64,000 bases of DNA from assembly GCF_010183535.1 (NCBI RefSeq), contig NC_071333.1, forward strand, positions 5,082,587 through 5,146,586, given 5' to 3'. The stretch comes from Caenorhabditis remanei (Eukaryota > Nematoda > Chromadorea > Rhabditida > Rhabditidae). Under the pieces are notes generated by a model that was not told the DNA's origin, ran no database searches, and saw only the letters and a list, made by a program, of their open reading frames with translations. Shown one piece after another: positions 33,817 through 45,100 of the stretch. The translations under genes were made by a program, and so were the position numbers. The first letter of the stretch is position 1, and the number at the start of each line of letters is the position of its first letter.

Positions 33817-35480
33817 ATGACAAAATCAATTCGCAAAAACAGCCACACCAAATGGAATATCATAAAAGCACCCAATATGATCATTGATAAAGATTTCAAA
33901 AATCCAAAATCCTTGGTAAGTTTTCAAGGCTTCAACTTTAATGCTGATTGATAAGCAGATAACACGTTGATTCTAATAACTTGAAAACATTTACAGACTC
34001 GATGGGTGGCGACGTGTAACAAAACAACTCTATTGTTTCCAAGTGCGTACGCATTGCCAGACGACATCCGGGGAAAACACTCAATCCAACACTACCTCAT
34101 TGACGACGACGACTTTTTAGCAATCAAATACATGACAGAAGACACACCGGGATTCAAGTGGACAGAAGAGTCCGTTCAGAACTTTGCTACTCTTGAAAAC
34201 TTCATTAAATTCGTCGCAACGGTAAGAAGTTGTGGAAGTGATGAATATAAAAACTTTTTTTCCTAGATTCCCGGGAATGATCAAAAGAAGAAAATATACG
34301 TGCGCACAATTCCAGCTCTCCCAATGGGTGACTTTGGAGCAACTGATGTACGAGTATTTATTGATGAAGTAGCAATGGTTATCCCACTTTTGAGAGAACA
34401 ACAGGGAGATACGTTCAATAAGCCACATGGTTAGTTCAAGAATTTGAATAATAATATTATTATGTTGTAGATTACACTTAATTCTTGATAAAAACTTACA
34501 CATAATGCCTTGATTTCAGAACACTGTGATAAAATCCAGGAGAAATTGAAGTTAGCTGACCAAGGCTATTACGCTACCATTCCACTGGAAAAGTTCGAGA
34601 AGTTGCTTGAGGTGTACGATATTGACAAATCATTGGTTACGGTAGGATTTTCTTTTCAATTTTAAATATACAATGGGTCAATTACAGCTAGTCGATGACC
34701 CAAACTGGTTGATGGGATGCGTATCGTTTGTAAACACTGGTGTCCACTTCAAAATGCTCAGTGTTAGCGGGGATGTGATCTGTAGCAAGGAACAAGCGGC
34801 ACTTTATATGTTCCAGACTTTGGTCTGCGGTGTGGATTGGCATGGTGTCGAGTTTGCCGCCAGACTGGAAATTTTGCAAACAATCTATGCATTTGCAAAC
34901 TGCCAAAAAGTGAGAATTCAAAAAAACAATTCTGTAAATTCATTTTTTCTTCTTCCAGGGTCTTTACGTTATGTACGACCCAGTTGTGAAACTCATCGTC
35001 GATTCGAAAAGAAAACATGCAGAAATCTATAAGAATAAAGGATCAAAACTCAATGTAATGTTTTACAACGAATCACCAGTCACTTTGGTTGACCACAGCG
35101 ACTATGAGATTCTCTCCGACATGTTTGGGTTGCCACTCTACACAGCCAAAGACGTCAATCTGGCCCCATACCGTGTTTGGTTTTTGAGAGCTCTGCTCAT
35201 GCTTGGATGGATCCATGGCTGTGTACAAAATGACGTCTACTTGGAGATGTACCTTCCTGATATTGCGAGAGCCACCATGGTTGCTCTCATGCCAGCAATT
35301 CCAGAGGGACAACGTCAGTTGATAAAGGACATTACGGTGAGTGACAAAATTATTGGAAACAAGAAGGAGAAAAACGAAAACCATTTTCAGAATGAAGTTA
35401 TCTTTATGGAAACGGATCTGGTCACTTTCGATGCAGATCAAGTCAAAGTTTCTCTCCGCAAGGCCGATCGACGCAAGTGA
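33817..35480 (+). CDS. Orphan 432-aa protein, intact copy
   Basis: Seven exons, all in phase: 33817-33915, 33997-34221, 34267-34429, 34520-34641, 34688-34909, 34959-35336, 35391-35480. The ATG follows TTTTGCAG by 6 bp, supporting trans-splicing and the start. There is no signal peptide or TM. The basic N-terminus (MTKSIRKNSHTKWN) is followed by a mixed alpha/beta-like body. Landmarks are HYLIDDDDFLAIKYM, YVRTIPALPMGDF, the LLEVYDIDKSLVT helix, LYMFQTLVCGVDWHGVEF and WFLRALLMLGWIHGCVQNDV. I do not recognise the family. The same landmarks occur in the decayed copy at 40.7-41.6 kb, so it is a duplicated gene family. Cytosolic or nuclear location is inferred only from the lack of targeting signals. 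Confidence 0.75.
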
Positions 35481-35833
35481 ACACTTTTCTGCCGAAGTCT
35501 GCGTTCTAGCAACGTCTCCCTGTTATCAAACTTCTTATTATCACGTTTTTCCAGACTTTTATTTTTATACACTGACTAGATCTCTTTTGTAAAAATTCCT
35601 CTCAATGTGTGTCATTTTTTCTATCAAATTCAACTCTTTCAATTTCAAAAACAAATTATCTTCTAAACATCATCCACTCCATCCAACGCATTTTTCAATC
35701 CACAACTAGTGAACGATCTCTCGGTGAGATCTCGAGGCACATCGTTCCAATCATTGACGATCCATTGCAAATAGATGTCCATTGGCGGCGATAGCATGTT
35801 TCCATATGCAGTGTAGGACTTCTTGCCATGCAT
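35481..35833. other. 3' region of the orphan gene
   Basis: This is probably the 3' UTR and flank. A LINE 3' tail starts at about 35834. No other feature was seen. Confidence 0.4.
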
Positions 35834-36794
35834 CATTTATTTATTTATTTATTTATTGAATACGATCGCAAGTATCGTGCAAGAAAGAAAAGAGAACAGA
35901 AGTATCAAGAGTATAAGCATTAGTGAGGGTTAATCGGGGTGTTAAATGTCTAGCATAATACAAGAAAGAGATGTCGTATTGTGGTCAATTAGGTAACGAG
36001 TGCAATGAGATAGACGGTCGGTCAGAGCTGACGGGAATGCGGCTAAGTGTGCGGTGAACAAAGAAGTTGCGCCTAGTTCTAGTTTTACCTGCTTTCCAGT
36101 GAAATGTGTTGCTACTGCGTGTTTTAGTGAATGTGTTGGTCGTGAAGAAGTCATCAGTGTTAATATCAATTTTGCCTAGCTGCATTTTGATAATCATTTT
36201 GTAGTCTGTTGCTTGTCTGCGTTGCTCCAGAGAAACGAGACCATATTTGGCGTTTCGTTGATTGGCTGATAAATAGTCCGGGTCAGACGGAGTAAGATAC
36301 CTCCCGATCTGTCTGCTGAGGAGGCGGCGTGTAAACGAATTTTGAATAGATTCTATTGCCCTGATATCGCATTTTTTGTACGGGCTACTTACTTCTGTAC
36401 CGTACTCAAGAACTGGTCTTATGAAAGTTTTATACAGAAGAGTCATGATTTTTGAATCGTTACTACTGTAGCTCGTGAACATTTTGGAGACAAGGAATTT
36501 GGCTGAGTTGGTGGCCTTGTGCCAATGATCACTGAAGTCAAGTTTCGGGCTTATCAGGAATCCAAGATCTCTAATTAACGTTTTCTGACAGATAATATTA
36601 CCTTCTATAGTGTAGGTATTCATAGTTCTTCTATTGCCTAGAGTAATACATTCGGTTTTACTATTGTTCAAGTCTAATTTAGCTTTTTTTGACCATAGAA
36701 TCACAGAGTCTATAGCTAGTTGGAGACGATTAGGAAGCGAGTTACTAGAGTCTGAGTTGGAGAAAGAGGCATAAATTTTGGCTCTTTATGATTT

Positions 36795-36985
36795 AACGGG
36801 GGTTTTAAGAATTAACGGGGGTTTTAAAAATAGACGGGGGTTTTAAGAATAGACGGGGGTTTTCAGAATAGACAGGGGTTTTAAGAATAGACGGGGGTTT
36901 TCAGAATAGACAGGGGTTTTAAGAATAGACAGGGGTTTTAAGAATAAGCGGGGGTTTTGAGAATAAACGGGGGTTTTCGACAAGT
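36795..36985 (+). repeat. GGGGGTTTT minisatellite in the left Merlin arm
   Basis: About ten tandem units of 19-20 bp, built around ACGGGGGTTTTAAGAATAG with minor variation. The mirrored array AAAACCCCC lies in the right arm at about 38190-38340. The G5/G4 runs spaced by T4 are capable in principle of forming G-quadruplexes. Confidence 0.85.
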
Positions 36986-37389
36986 TCTCTTTACTTATAC
37001 TAAGAAAACCCCAAAATGGTCAGAAATGACTACACTCCCTCCAGTATACATTTTTTCCATAGGCTTTTCCAATTTTTTTGGATTTTTTTTGTTTTTTCTG
37101 CATTTTCTCATTTACTTATCTATTTTGTACGTCGCATTGTTTTTTGATCAGAGAAGTGTAATAATTGTCCTCCTTCTTCTTTTGCTCTACATTTGAAATC
37201 GACGAAACGGCGATGTTTCGGGCTAAATATAATCGGGATCATATGGTAGATCGTCCAACTGTTTGGGTTTTTGGATTGCTGGAAAGGAAGACTAATAAGG
37301 TAGATTCGATAATCCTGCTGCCCATAATCAGACGTAATCTGAAACCTGGTATGATCTCTGAAAAAAAATACATTAAAAAAAGAGATTTT

Positions 37390-37715
37390 TCAAGAACAAC
37401 GATTATCAGCGATAGGGGCTTTGTTCAAGGAGGGAATGAAGAGCGCCAATATTAAAAAACGTCTTGACATTCCATCAGCATCAGTACAATGTTGGTTACC
37501 TTCAAAAAGGATGGAAGTCTCTAAGAAAGGAAAAAAATCCGGAAATCCGACAACACTTGTAGGACTCGAGGAGTAATCAAAAGAAAAATCTCCCGCAATT
37601 ATGATATCAGCATAAACAAGATCGCTATGGTTCTAAAAATCGATCGTGGGAGTGTCCAAATTACCGTCAAAAGGCACTTCGACCTCAAGTCCGACAAACT
37701 ATGTCAAAGACAGTC
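37390..37715 (+). mobile_element. Tc1/mariner-like transposase N-terminal fragment in the loop of the Merlin foldback
   Basis: With one frame change this region reads as the paired HTH region of a Tc1-like transposase. First comes FKEGMKSANIKKRLDIPSAS with KKGKKSGNP. Then, in another frame, VIKRKISRNYDISINKIAMV and RGSVQITVKRHFDLKS follow. There is no DDE domain. It is a nested, decayed fragment. Confidence 0.55.
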
Positions 37716-38950
37716 CCTTTTCGTCCAATTCCAAGCTTCACAACTTGAAAAATCTCTTTTTTTATGTATTTTTTTTCAGAGATCATACCAGGTTTCAGAT
37801 TACGTCTGATTATAGGCAGCAGGATTATCGAATCTACCTTATTAGTCTTCCTTTCCAGCAATCCAAAAACCCAAAAAAAAAATAAATAAATTGAAAAATT
37901 AAAACCCAAACAGTTGGACGATCTACCATATGATCCTGATTATATTTCGCCCGAAACATCGCCGTTTCGTCGATTTCTAATGTAGAGCAAAAGAAGAAGG
38001 AGGACAATTATTACACTTCTCTGATCAAAAAACAATGCGACGTACAAAATAGATAAGTAAATGAGAAAATGCAGAAAAAACAAAAAAATCCAAAAAAATT
38101 GGAAAAGTTTATGGAAAAAATGTATACTGGAGGGAGTGTAGTCATTTCTGACCATTTTGAGGTTTTCTTAGTATAAGTAAATAGAACTTGTCGAAAACCC
38201 CCGTTTATTCTCAAAACCCCCGCTTATTCTTAAAACCCCTGTCTATTCTTAAAACCCCTGTCTATTCTTAAAACCCCTGTCTATTCTGAAAACCCCCGTC
38301 TATTTTTAAAACCCCCGTTAATTCTTAAAACCCCCGTTAAATCATAAAGAGCCTAAATTTTTAGGTCGTCTGCAAACTGACGGCATTTGACTCCAGGTGG
38401 TAAAGTTTTTGGGACATCATTGACAAATATACCGAAGAGAATGGGCGATAGAACTGATCCTTGCGGGACTCCGCACAGTGCCTTACGTTTAACTGAGTAC
38501 GATTTTCCCACCTTGACCTCAAAATATCTCTCAGTTAGAAAAGAGTCGATCCAACGGATTAGTGAAGGATTCAATCTAACCTCCACAAGTTTAGCTAGCA
38601 GTAAGTCATGTTGTACGCGATCAAAAGCTTTAGCATAATCTAAGTAAACAATGTCTACTTGGTTCCCTTTATCTATGTTATCTGTCCAGTCATTTAGTGC
38701 GGTTAGCATGCAAGATACTGTAGATCTCCTGGGGCGGAAACCATGCTGCTCGTCGCTCCAAAAGTTGATTGAGTCTAGATGCGCTATGATCTGTTTCAGT
38801 AGAAATCTCTCATAGATTCGGCATATTTGGGACGTAATAGAAATAGGTCTGAAATCTGACGGTTGAGTGGGCTTAGCAGTTTTATTGAGAGGAAGGATGT
38901 AAGAGTGTTTCCATACTTTTGGAAGATCCATACTTTGGAAGATCATCCAA

Positions 38951-39850
38951 TCCTCGTACTTGTTTCGGATATTTGCCTTGAACGATGAATTTCAGAACAC
39001 ATCGCCAGCCCGAAAGAAAACTAAAAAAAACTAAAAACAACTCTTCGCACTTGAAGAAATTTGGTAGTACTACCCGGAATAACATCTATATCCACTCTCA
39101 GTTGCTTCAGCACGGATTTTGTGTCAGAACTGATGTGGCAACGAAAAGCATCGCAAACCAAGAGTCGGTGGCCAAACAGTGAAGTTCCTATGATCGAATT
39201 TAGGAAATGATATGTTATTTCGTCGTTAAAAATTAATTTTATCTTCCAAATCACTTCTGGATTGTTGCGATCGGACGTTTGTTCGAAAGCAACACAAATA
39301 GACGACACTTGAAACGATTAGATCTTGCACACAACATAACGGTCACATGGAGCTTGTCGTGCCCCGTGCTGGCTACCAACATATGAAGATAGATTGTTGA
39401 ACCTCAGTAAGGATTTGAATTACTGGTTGATTTTTAGTACAAAAAAGTGGCTGATACCTTAAGCTTTTTTCTGCTTTGCACGTTTTTCGCGAACTCAAAC
39501 AGCAACGTTTTCATCAAAATCAGCATCGTTGACACGTCGTCCTGCTCCGCCAATTCTTCTTCGTTTTACACCATCTTTCTCTACAGCATTTTCGAGGTCC
39601 ACTTGTTTGTCTTTTCAATTATGAATACACTAGCAAGATACTGAGAACCTCTCCACCGCATTTGTTTTATTTGTCTTGATCGCAAACTCTGCGGCTTTTT
39701 TTTGAAGTTGATATTGAAATTTAGACGTCGTTTACGGAATGACGATTCCTCTCGAATCTCGATATTTGAAATGCAGGCACGGTGTTTGCGTACTGAAAAA
39801 GACACCTCTAAAAGAGAGCAACTGTATTAGAGGGGCACCTCACCTGAAAT
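38951..39850 (-). mobile_element. Degraded pogo/DDE_1-type transposon relic
   Basis: On the minus strand HRLLVCDAFRCHISSDTKSV followed by VDIDVIPGSTTKFLQ fits the second and third catalytic blocks of pogo-like DDE transposases (D..R.H and IPGG.T..LQP). Further upstream is a basic segment (RKRRLNFNINFKKK). Stops and frame changes separate the pieces. The right end carries TATTAGAGGGGCACCTC (about 39813-39830), which resembles the ends of the short TIR element at 63159-63344. Confidence 0.55.
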
Positions 39851-40705
39851 ACAGTTTTACAGGATTTTAATTCTTTTATATTTCTTTTCCATTTGCTACA
39901 GTTTTAAGTCTTTGTTTAGAGTTTTTGTTGTTAGATGGGGCATGTTTTCCAGGCATGATGATGAATCTCAAAGAATTGAGATTAGCAAAATTAATTTTTC
40001 TAGTGTTCAACTTCTGTGGACATTAGTTCTGATAAACTAGTGACAGAACAAATGGTTTGTTTTTCAAAAAAATACTATCTAGGAGTCAAATCGGAGATTC
40101 ACTCTATTCTTTTATTCCGTTGCCATAGAAAAATACATTCAACTACATCAGGAAGTTAATTTATTTTAATTTGCAAACTCGATTGTTAGATTAGTAACCA
40201 AAAATACAGTTTTCAAAAATTTTGGAAAAATCGATAATTGAATTAAATCGGAATTCGTTAAAATTTTATCTTGTTCACAACTACTTTTCATTTTATTCCG
40301 CCCAATGACTTGCAAAACACGTTTTGCCCTTTACAAGGGGGGTCACCTCAATGATTGTTTGTTTGTGTGTGCAAACGCGCTCCGCTGAACACCTCTCCGC
40401 AGTCGACCGCAAACGCGCATTCGAAGTCCCCTCTCTCTCTCTGAATTGTCATTATTTTCGCTTCATTTTTTGTTGTGTTTCGTCGTTGTTCTGGGTATTC
40501 CTTGGATAAATCGACTAATTTCATAAACGAATTTTCGGCGATTCTCGGGCATTTCGTTATCGTATTTTCCCTGAGATTTTTCACGCTTCCGGCCTTATTT
40601 TCGAGCATACCCTTTTTTTCTATTAACACATTATCGACGTTCCGCTTTTTTTTTATGAATCAGCTTTTTTACTCAAGATCTTTTGTTTTCTTTTTTCGTG
40701 ATTGA
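39851..40705. other. Intergenic, upstream region of the decayed orphan copy
   Basis: No exon was found. A CT-rich tract (CTCTCTCTCTCT) lies at about 40431-40442 and a GC-richer block at about 40370-40430. This could be an old promoter. Confidence 0.35.
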
Positions 40706-41650
40706 ATGAAAATCAATAATAAAACATCATCCCCACTTCTGAAGTCAGTTTCTGCGTAGATCCGAAACACCCCAATTCATTGGTGAGAGACTTTCCAGTT
40801 TAACTTGCAAATTTTAATTACTTGGTTTCAGACACACTGGGTGCTCTCGCATGATCCTTCGTCAACCAAACTCTACCCATGTTCCTACGCGGCGCCGGAA
40901 AAACTCCGGAAAGATCTGAACATCGCTTACTTTTTGATTGATCACGAAGATCTGATGACGGTTTATGAATTGGAAAAAGAATTCTCGTACAATACTTACC
41001 AGTACTGGGGAGACTCGTTCAGCTCAATTCTCCAGTTCACTCAAATGATTGATATGGTTGGAATGGTTAGTATCATGTGCCAAACGGTGTTAAATATAAA
41101 TATTGTGTTTTTTTAGGTCGCCGAAGAGAGCAGAAGGAAGAAAATGTATCTCCGTACTATTCCAGCACTGCCAATGGGTGACAACACAATCGGAGAGTCT
41201 CGTGTCTTCGTCGAAGAGATTTCGGCGATGATTCCTATTTTGAGAGAACATCAGGGAAACTCGTTTAAGAATCCAGAAGGTTAGTTTTTGTTGTCGTTGT
41301 TTTTAGAACTTGATAATAGTTGAGCTTTTTTCTTAAATTTATAACCTACATCCACGCAATATGGTAATTTTCAGCTGAACAGCAAAAAATCTCCGATAGA
41401 TTCAACCCAGACAACAACTCTGGTCTCATCCAAACAATTACACTCTCACAAGTGGAAAATCTTCTCGAGGAATACGATATCGACAAGCCCATCATCAGCA
41501 AGGAAAGGAAACTTTGCACTTGTTCCAGTCCCTGATTTGCGGAGTCTATTGGGATGGAGTCCCGACGGAAAAGAGAGTACAAATCGCCAATGTCATCCAT
41601 GCTTGTGCTACCCTGGCACTGAACACACAGCCATCTTCACTATATACCAC
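40706..41650 (+). pseudogene. Decayed paralogue of the orphan 432-aa gene
   Basis: Exons equivalent to the intact copy are recognisable: first-exon tail (DPKHPNSL, 40759-40783), 40832-41065 (THWVLSHDPSSTKLYPCSYA), 41117-41279 (RKKMYLRTIPALPMGDN) and 41375 onward (NLLEEYDIDKPIIS to 41499). There are three breaks. The ATG at 40706 is in a different frame from the DPKHPNSL sequence and meets TAG. The segment between DIDKPIIS and the Cys-Gly-Val motif is deleted with a frame change at about 41500; the frame after it gives LHLFQSLICGVYWDGV. The last two exons of the intact gene have no counterpart before the SET gene. Splice sites of the surviving exons still look good, so decay is recent or partial transcription persists. 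Confidence 0.7.
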
Positions 41651-42114
41651 CCAAATTGATTGTTTGATTTTCTTTTTTAACTTTCTACTTTTGCTTTCCT
41701 CTTGCGTAGTTCTAAAATTTGCGCTTTTATGAAAATCATATTGCTGAACTTTCGAAAAATAACCCACAATTAGGTATGTATTTGTTGTTGAAATCACTTA
41801 CTATTGCAATTTCACGCTTACTTTTTTTGCGGTGAAGTGTTTTTTCACTTTCTTTTGCAAAATTAACTTGTCTTTTTGAAAAAAATCAAAAATCAAAGTG
41901 CATTAGAAAAAAATGGTTGTCTGTTTCTCTCCAACGCAATTGTTATCTCACTTTCTCCTTTGTTTTTTCTGCCGTCTATTTCTCTCACACATTTTCTTTT
42001 CCGTGTCAATCCTTCGCAAGTTCAATTCTTGGGTTTTTGTTGCTCCCCTTCTTTAAAAAGAAGTGGAATTGTCTAATTTTCAGAGCTCACAATTCTTCAC
42101 GAACTCAACGAAAG

Positions 42115-45100
42115 ATGTCGTTCAACAAGATGCAGCACAACACCTACCTCTCAAAAAGTGGAAAAGTGAGATTTCGCACGGTTAGTTTTCAAAACCTCCA
42201 TTCCATCTAGTCATTTTCCAATCCAATTTCAGATTATGAACACTGAGGAGCGGATCGCACAATACACGGTCATCAAAAACGCCATCAACACCTACACTCC
42301 ACTTGTGAGAGGATTCCTCCACGATCTGATCGTCGCCGAAAGATCAGTAGAGGATCGGGAGAAGATCTTGACTCTCCGGAGCGAGAAGAAGACCAGATTT
42401 TTCGATGAAGAGAATAAGAAACTTGGAGTCACTGCAGGGAAAGATATTGGAACCGGCGAATGGGTTCTGGAGATGACAGGAAAGGTGTTTCTTGATTCAG
42501 AAGTCAAAGACAGAGCGGTTATGACGTGTGGAGCTTCCCACCATCTCTATCAAGGGATCCCGTGTGGAAGAGACAACGAATCAATTTGCATGGCGGTTTG
42601 GATGAAAGATACCATCGGGATGTACATTCGCCGATCGTGCCAGCCGACTTGCCAGCTAGTTCATCACTTTGGAACTGAGCTTCACCTGGTAGTCGAAGCA
42701 CTAAAACCTCTGAACGGAGGAGATGAAGTGACCTTGGCTCACGAATCGGATTGCCTTGGATCGCAACACCAATTGAAATGTGCCGAGCATGAGAAGAACC
42801 CAGACGACTGCCCAATGGAACAAAAGAGACTGTTGAGAAAGGCGCAAAATGAGAATCCGGTAATCTTTTTGTTATCGTTTTAGCGGTATTGAATTGATTT
42901 GTTTTACAGGCTGCTTATTCTTTAACGGTCACTTTGACCGAGTCGGGGGAAGAAGAAACTATTGTTGCACTGCCCCCAAATCAGCCACTGGTCGTCGAAG
43001 AAGTGGTCGTATCCAACTTATCATCCGACAGCTCCGCTCGCTCCTCGCCAGAAGCTCCGGAATCTCCACTATCTGAAGTGCTTCTCCCTCCACCTCAGAA
43101 AAAAAGACGTGAAAATGAAAAAGTGAGTTTTTGCTATTTGTGAGAGCTCTTTTTTTTTAAAACATTGAAAAACTTCGAAAACAATTAATCGAACTCAATT
43201 TTTTTTCTATAGAATCCAATCAAGGTTCCGTCGCCAGCTTCTTTCTCGGTTTCTCAACGGGCACATCTCCACTATTCGCCACCTTCTTCACCACAGCCAC
43301 AACAGCCACGTGGCAACTTTTCGCCAAAGGCAGTTTTGGCTTCTGAATACCTTACCAACATATGGACAACTGATGTGAGAATTTTTTACATTTAAAAATG
43401 TAAAGGTAATATTGAAATTGAAATGCTGTTTTTGCAGAGAGTCCAGCAAATGGCGAAGAAGGATACGCCACTCGAGAAAAATCTTCAAGCTTTGCCGATC
43501 CTCCCCAACGACAAACTTAATAACGGTGAAGGTTCGGATCGAGCACCCCAAGTTGCTGAGTCAGATGAAGTCATGCACGATTCCACTTCTGGCAACCAAG
43601 GAGAGCTCGATGAGCCGCCGAGAGCCGTGTCTCCGCTGAATAATGTCGATTCGTCGTCAACAATTTCAAATGTAAGTTATTTCCAATCCAATTTTAGATT
43701 ATTTTCCAATCCAATTTCAGATGGTGCACAATAAGGAGCAGAGAACGCAGTACACGGTTGCACTGCCCCCAATTCAGCCACTGGTCGTCGAAGAAGTTGT
43801 CGTATCCAACTCATCATCCTACAGCTCTGCTGGCTCCTTGCCAGAAGCTCCGGAATCTCCACCGTCTGAAGCGCTCCTCCCTCCATCTCACAAAAAAAGA
43901 CGTGAAAATGAGCAAGTGAGTTCTTGTTATTAGGTTGGTAAATAATTTTCTGCAATTTTCGAGCTTGCCGGTTGTCGGTTTGTTTTCTCGGCACAGGAGT
44001 AGTTTTTCGATGTGGTTGTTTTTGTGTTTGGTAGACCTACTCAAGTACTTGTTACAGTGTCAAAGTTTTACTTCTCTTTTTTTTCTCGCCGAGAACGGAG
44101 CTTTGATTTACACGCAACTTTTTGCGTTTTTGAAACGTCTTTTTGTTTTCAATCGTTTCTGGTCTAAAAATTATTTAATTCAAAAGGAAGTTGCTGGTGT
44201 ATGTTAACAGAGGTCTCTTTGTTTTAACGCAAATACATTTTAATTCAAAAGATTCGAAACAAGAAACTTGGATCTGACTGAAAAAATTCGTCTCTTTCAG
44301 CAGTCAGTGCTAGATTTGGAGTTATTGCAGGGAATCGTAGAAGCGGATCTGTATCAAACCACCCTTAGGTTGTTAACTTCTTTTAGGGTGACTCATGTAG
44401 CTGTCGTTCATGGATGGAAACAAATTATCGGAATGAGAAAATTCGTCGTTACATACCACACGCTTTGAATCAATATGAGATGGCACATCACATGGACCTA
44501 AGTTGGTTCTTAGTACTTTTACACCCAACACACGTATGGTCAAGCTGTTTATTTATTGGAAATAAATAGTTGAGTTGTTACTCTAACGATGTGAGGAAAG
44601 TACAGTGTGTGGACTAAGATTTGCGCATTCTGGATGTTCTCAAACCGAAAAAAGTGGTTTTTTAAATCTGGTACTCAGTACTCTGGGTGGAGTAGTGGGA
44701 ACTCCTGAACGAAGACAGGGAAGTAACATCAGATGTTTACGTTTCTTATTTTAATAAATTTAAAATCATGTGACTTCAGGACGGGGAGATATAACAAAAC
44801 GGTGTTTTCAGTATGGCAAACCTTTTTCATGTGTTGGGAAAGTAACCCACAACAAATTTTTGCCATCTGGCTGGACAATACTTTTTTATTCATCGTATTA
44901 ATCCAACCTTCTTCTCTTTAATTACAAACATTTTGCCTGACTTCAACGGCATTTTAATGGGGAAGAATCCAAATAAAAAGGGGATATCAAAAAGAAGCAA
45001 GTTTCCTTTTCAAATGATCTCGAATAGATGGTCAACGCAGAGAGAATCAGTAAGCTACCAAAATCTTGTCAGAAGACTACCAATGCTGATAAACAGGTTT

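Larger units (their letters stand above)
36780..38353. mobile_element. Merlin-type foldback transposon with duplicated transposase fragment
   Basis: The inverted ends GGCTCTTTATGATTTAACGG...CCGTTAAATCATAAAGAGCC are flanked by the 8-bp duplication TAAATTTT (36772-36779 and 38354-38361). The arms extend about 600 bp each. Each arm contains, in mirror orientation, the same piece of an ISXO2/IS1016-like DDE transposase (left arm about 37195-37380; right arm about 37750-37985). Key residues are IDETAMFRAKYNR and VWVFGLLERKTNK followed by LLPIIRRNLKPG. Merlin elements use this transposase type and make 8-9 bp duplications. No full-length transposase remains, so the element is non-autonomous. Confidence 0.8.
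35834..38950 (-). mobile_element. 5'-truncated LINE with reverse transcriptase, interrupted by a Merlin element
   Basis: On the minus strand 38353-38946 encodes RT palm motifs: HGFRPRRSTVSC, VDIVYLDYAKAFDRV, GVPQGSVLSPILFGIFVNDV and CRQFADDL with the catalytic FADD. The reading resumes at about 36770 (YASFSNSDSSNSLPN, then KAKLDLNNSKTECITLG), and 35985-36704 gives the thumb and C-terminal part ending in the usual Arg-rich region. The 3' end is an AAAT tandem tail (reads ATTT on +, 35835-35857). The clade looks CR1/jockey-like. The 5' half, including any endonuclease domain, is absent. The two coding halves are separated exactly by the element at 36780-38353. Confidence 0.8.

Noticed and set aside
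33817..35480. Endogenous viral nucleoprotein (size about 430 aa)
   Set aside because: No viral motif was recognised, and the gene has six conventional short introns and a cellular-type paralogue, so there is no evidence for viral origin.
38387..38638. Plus-strand ORF over the RT region
   Set aside because: Antisense shadow of the LINE reverse transcriptase.
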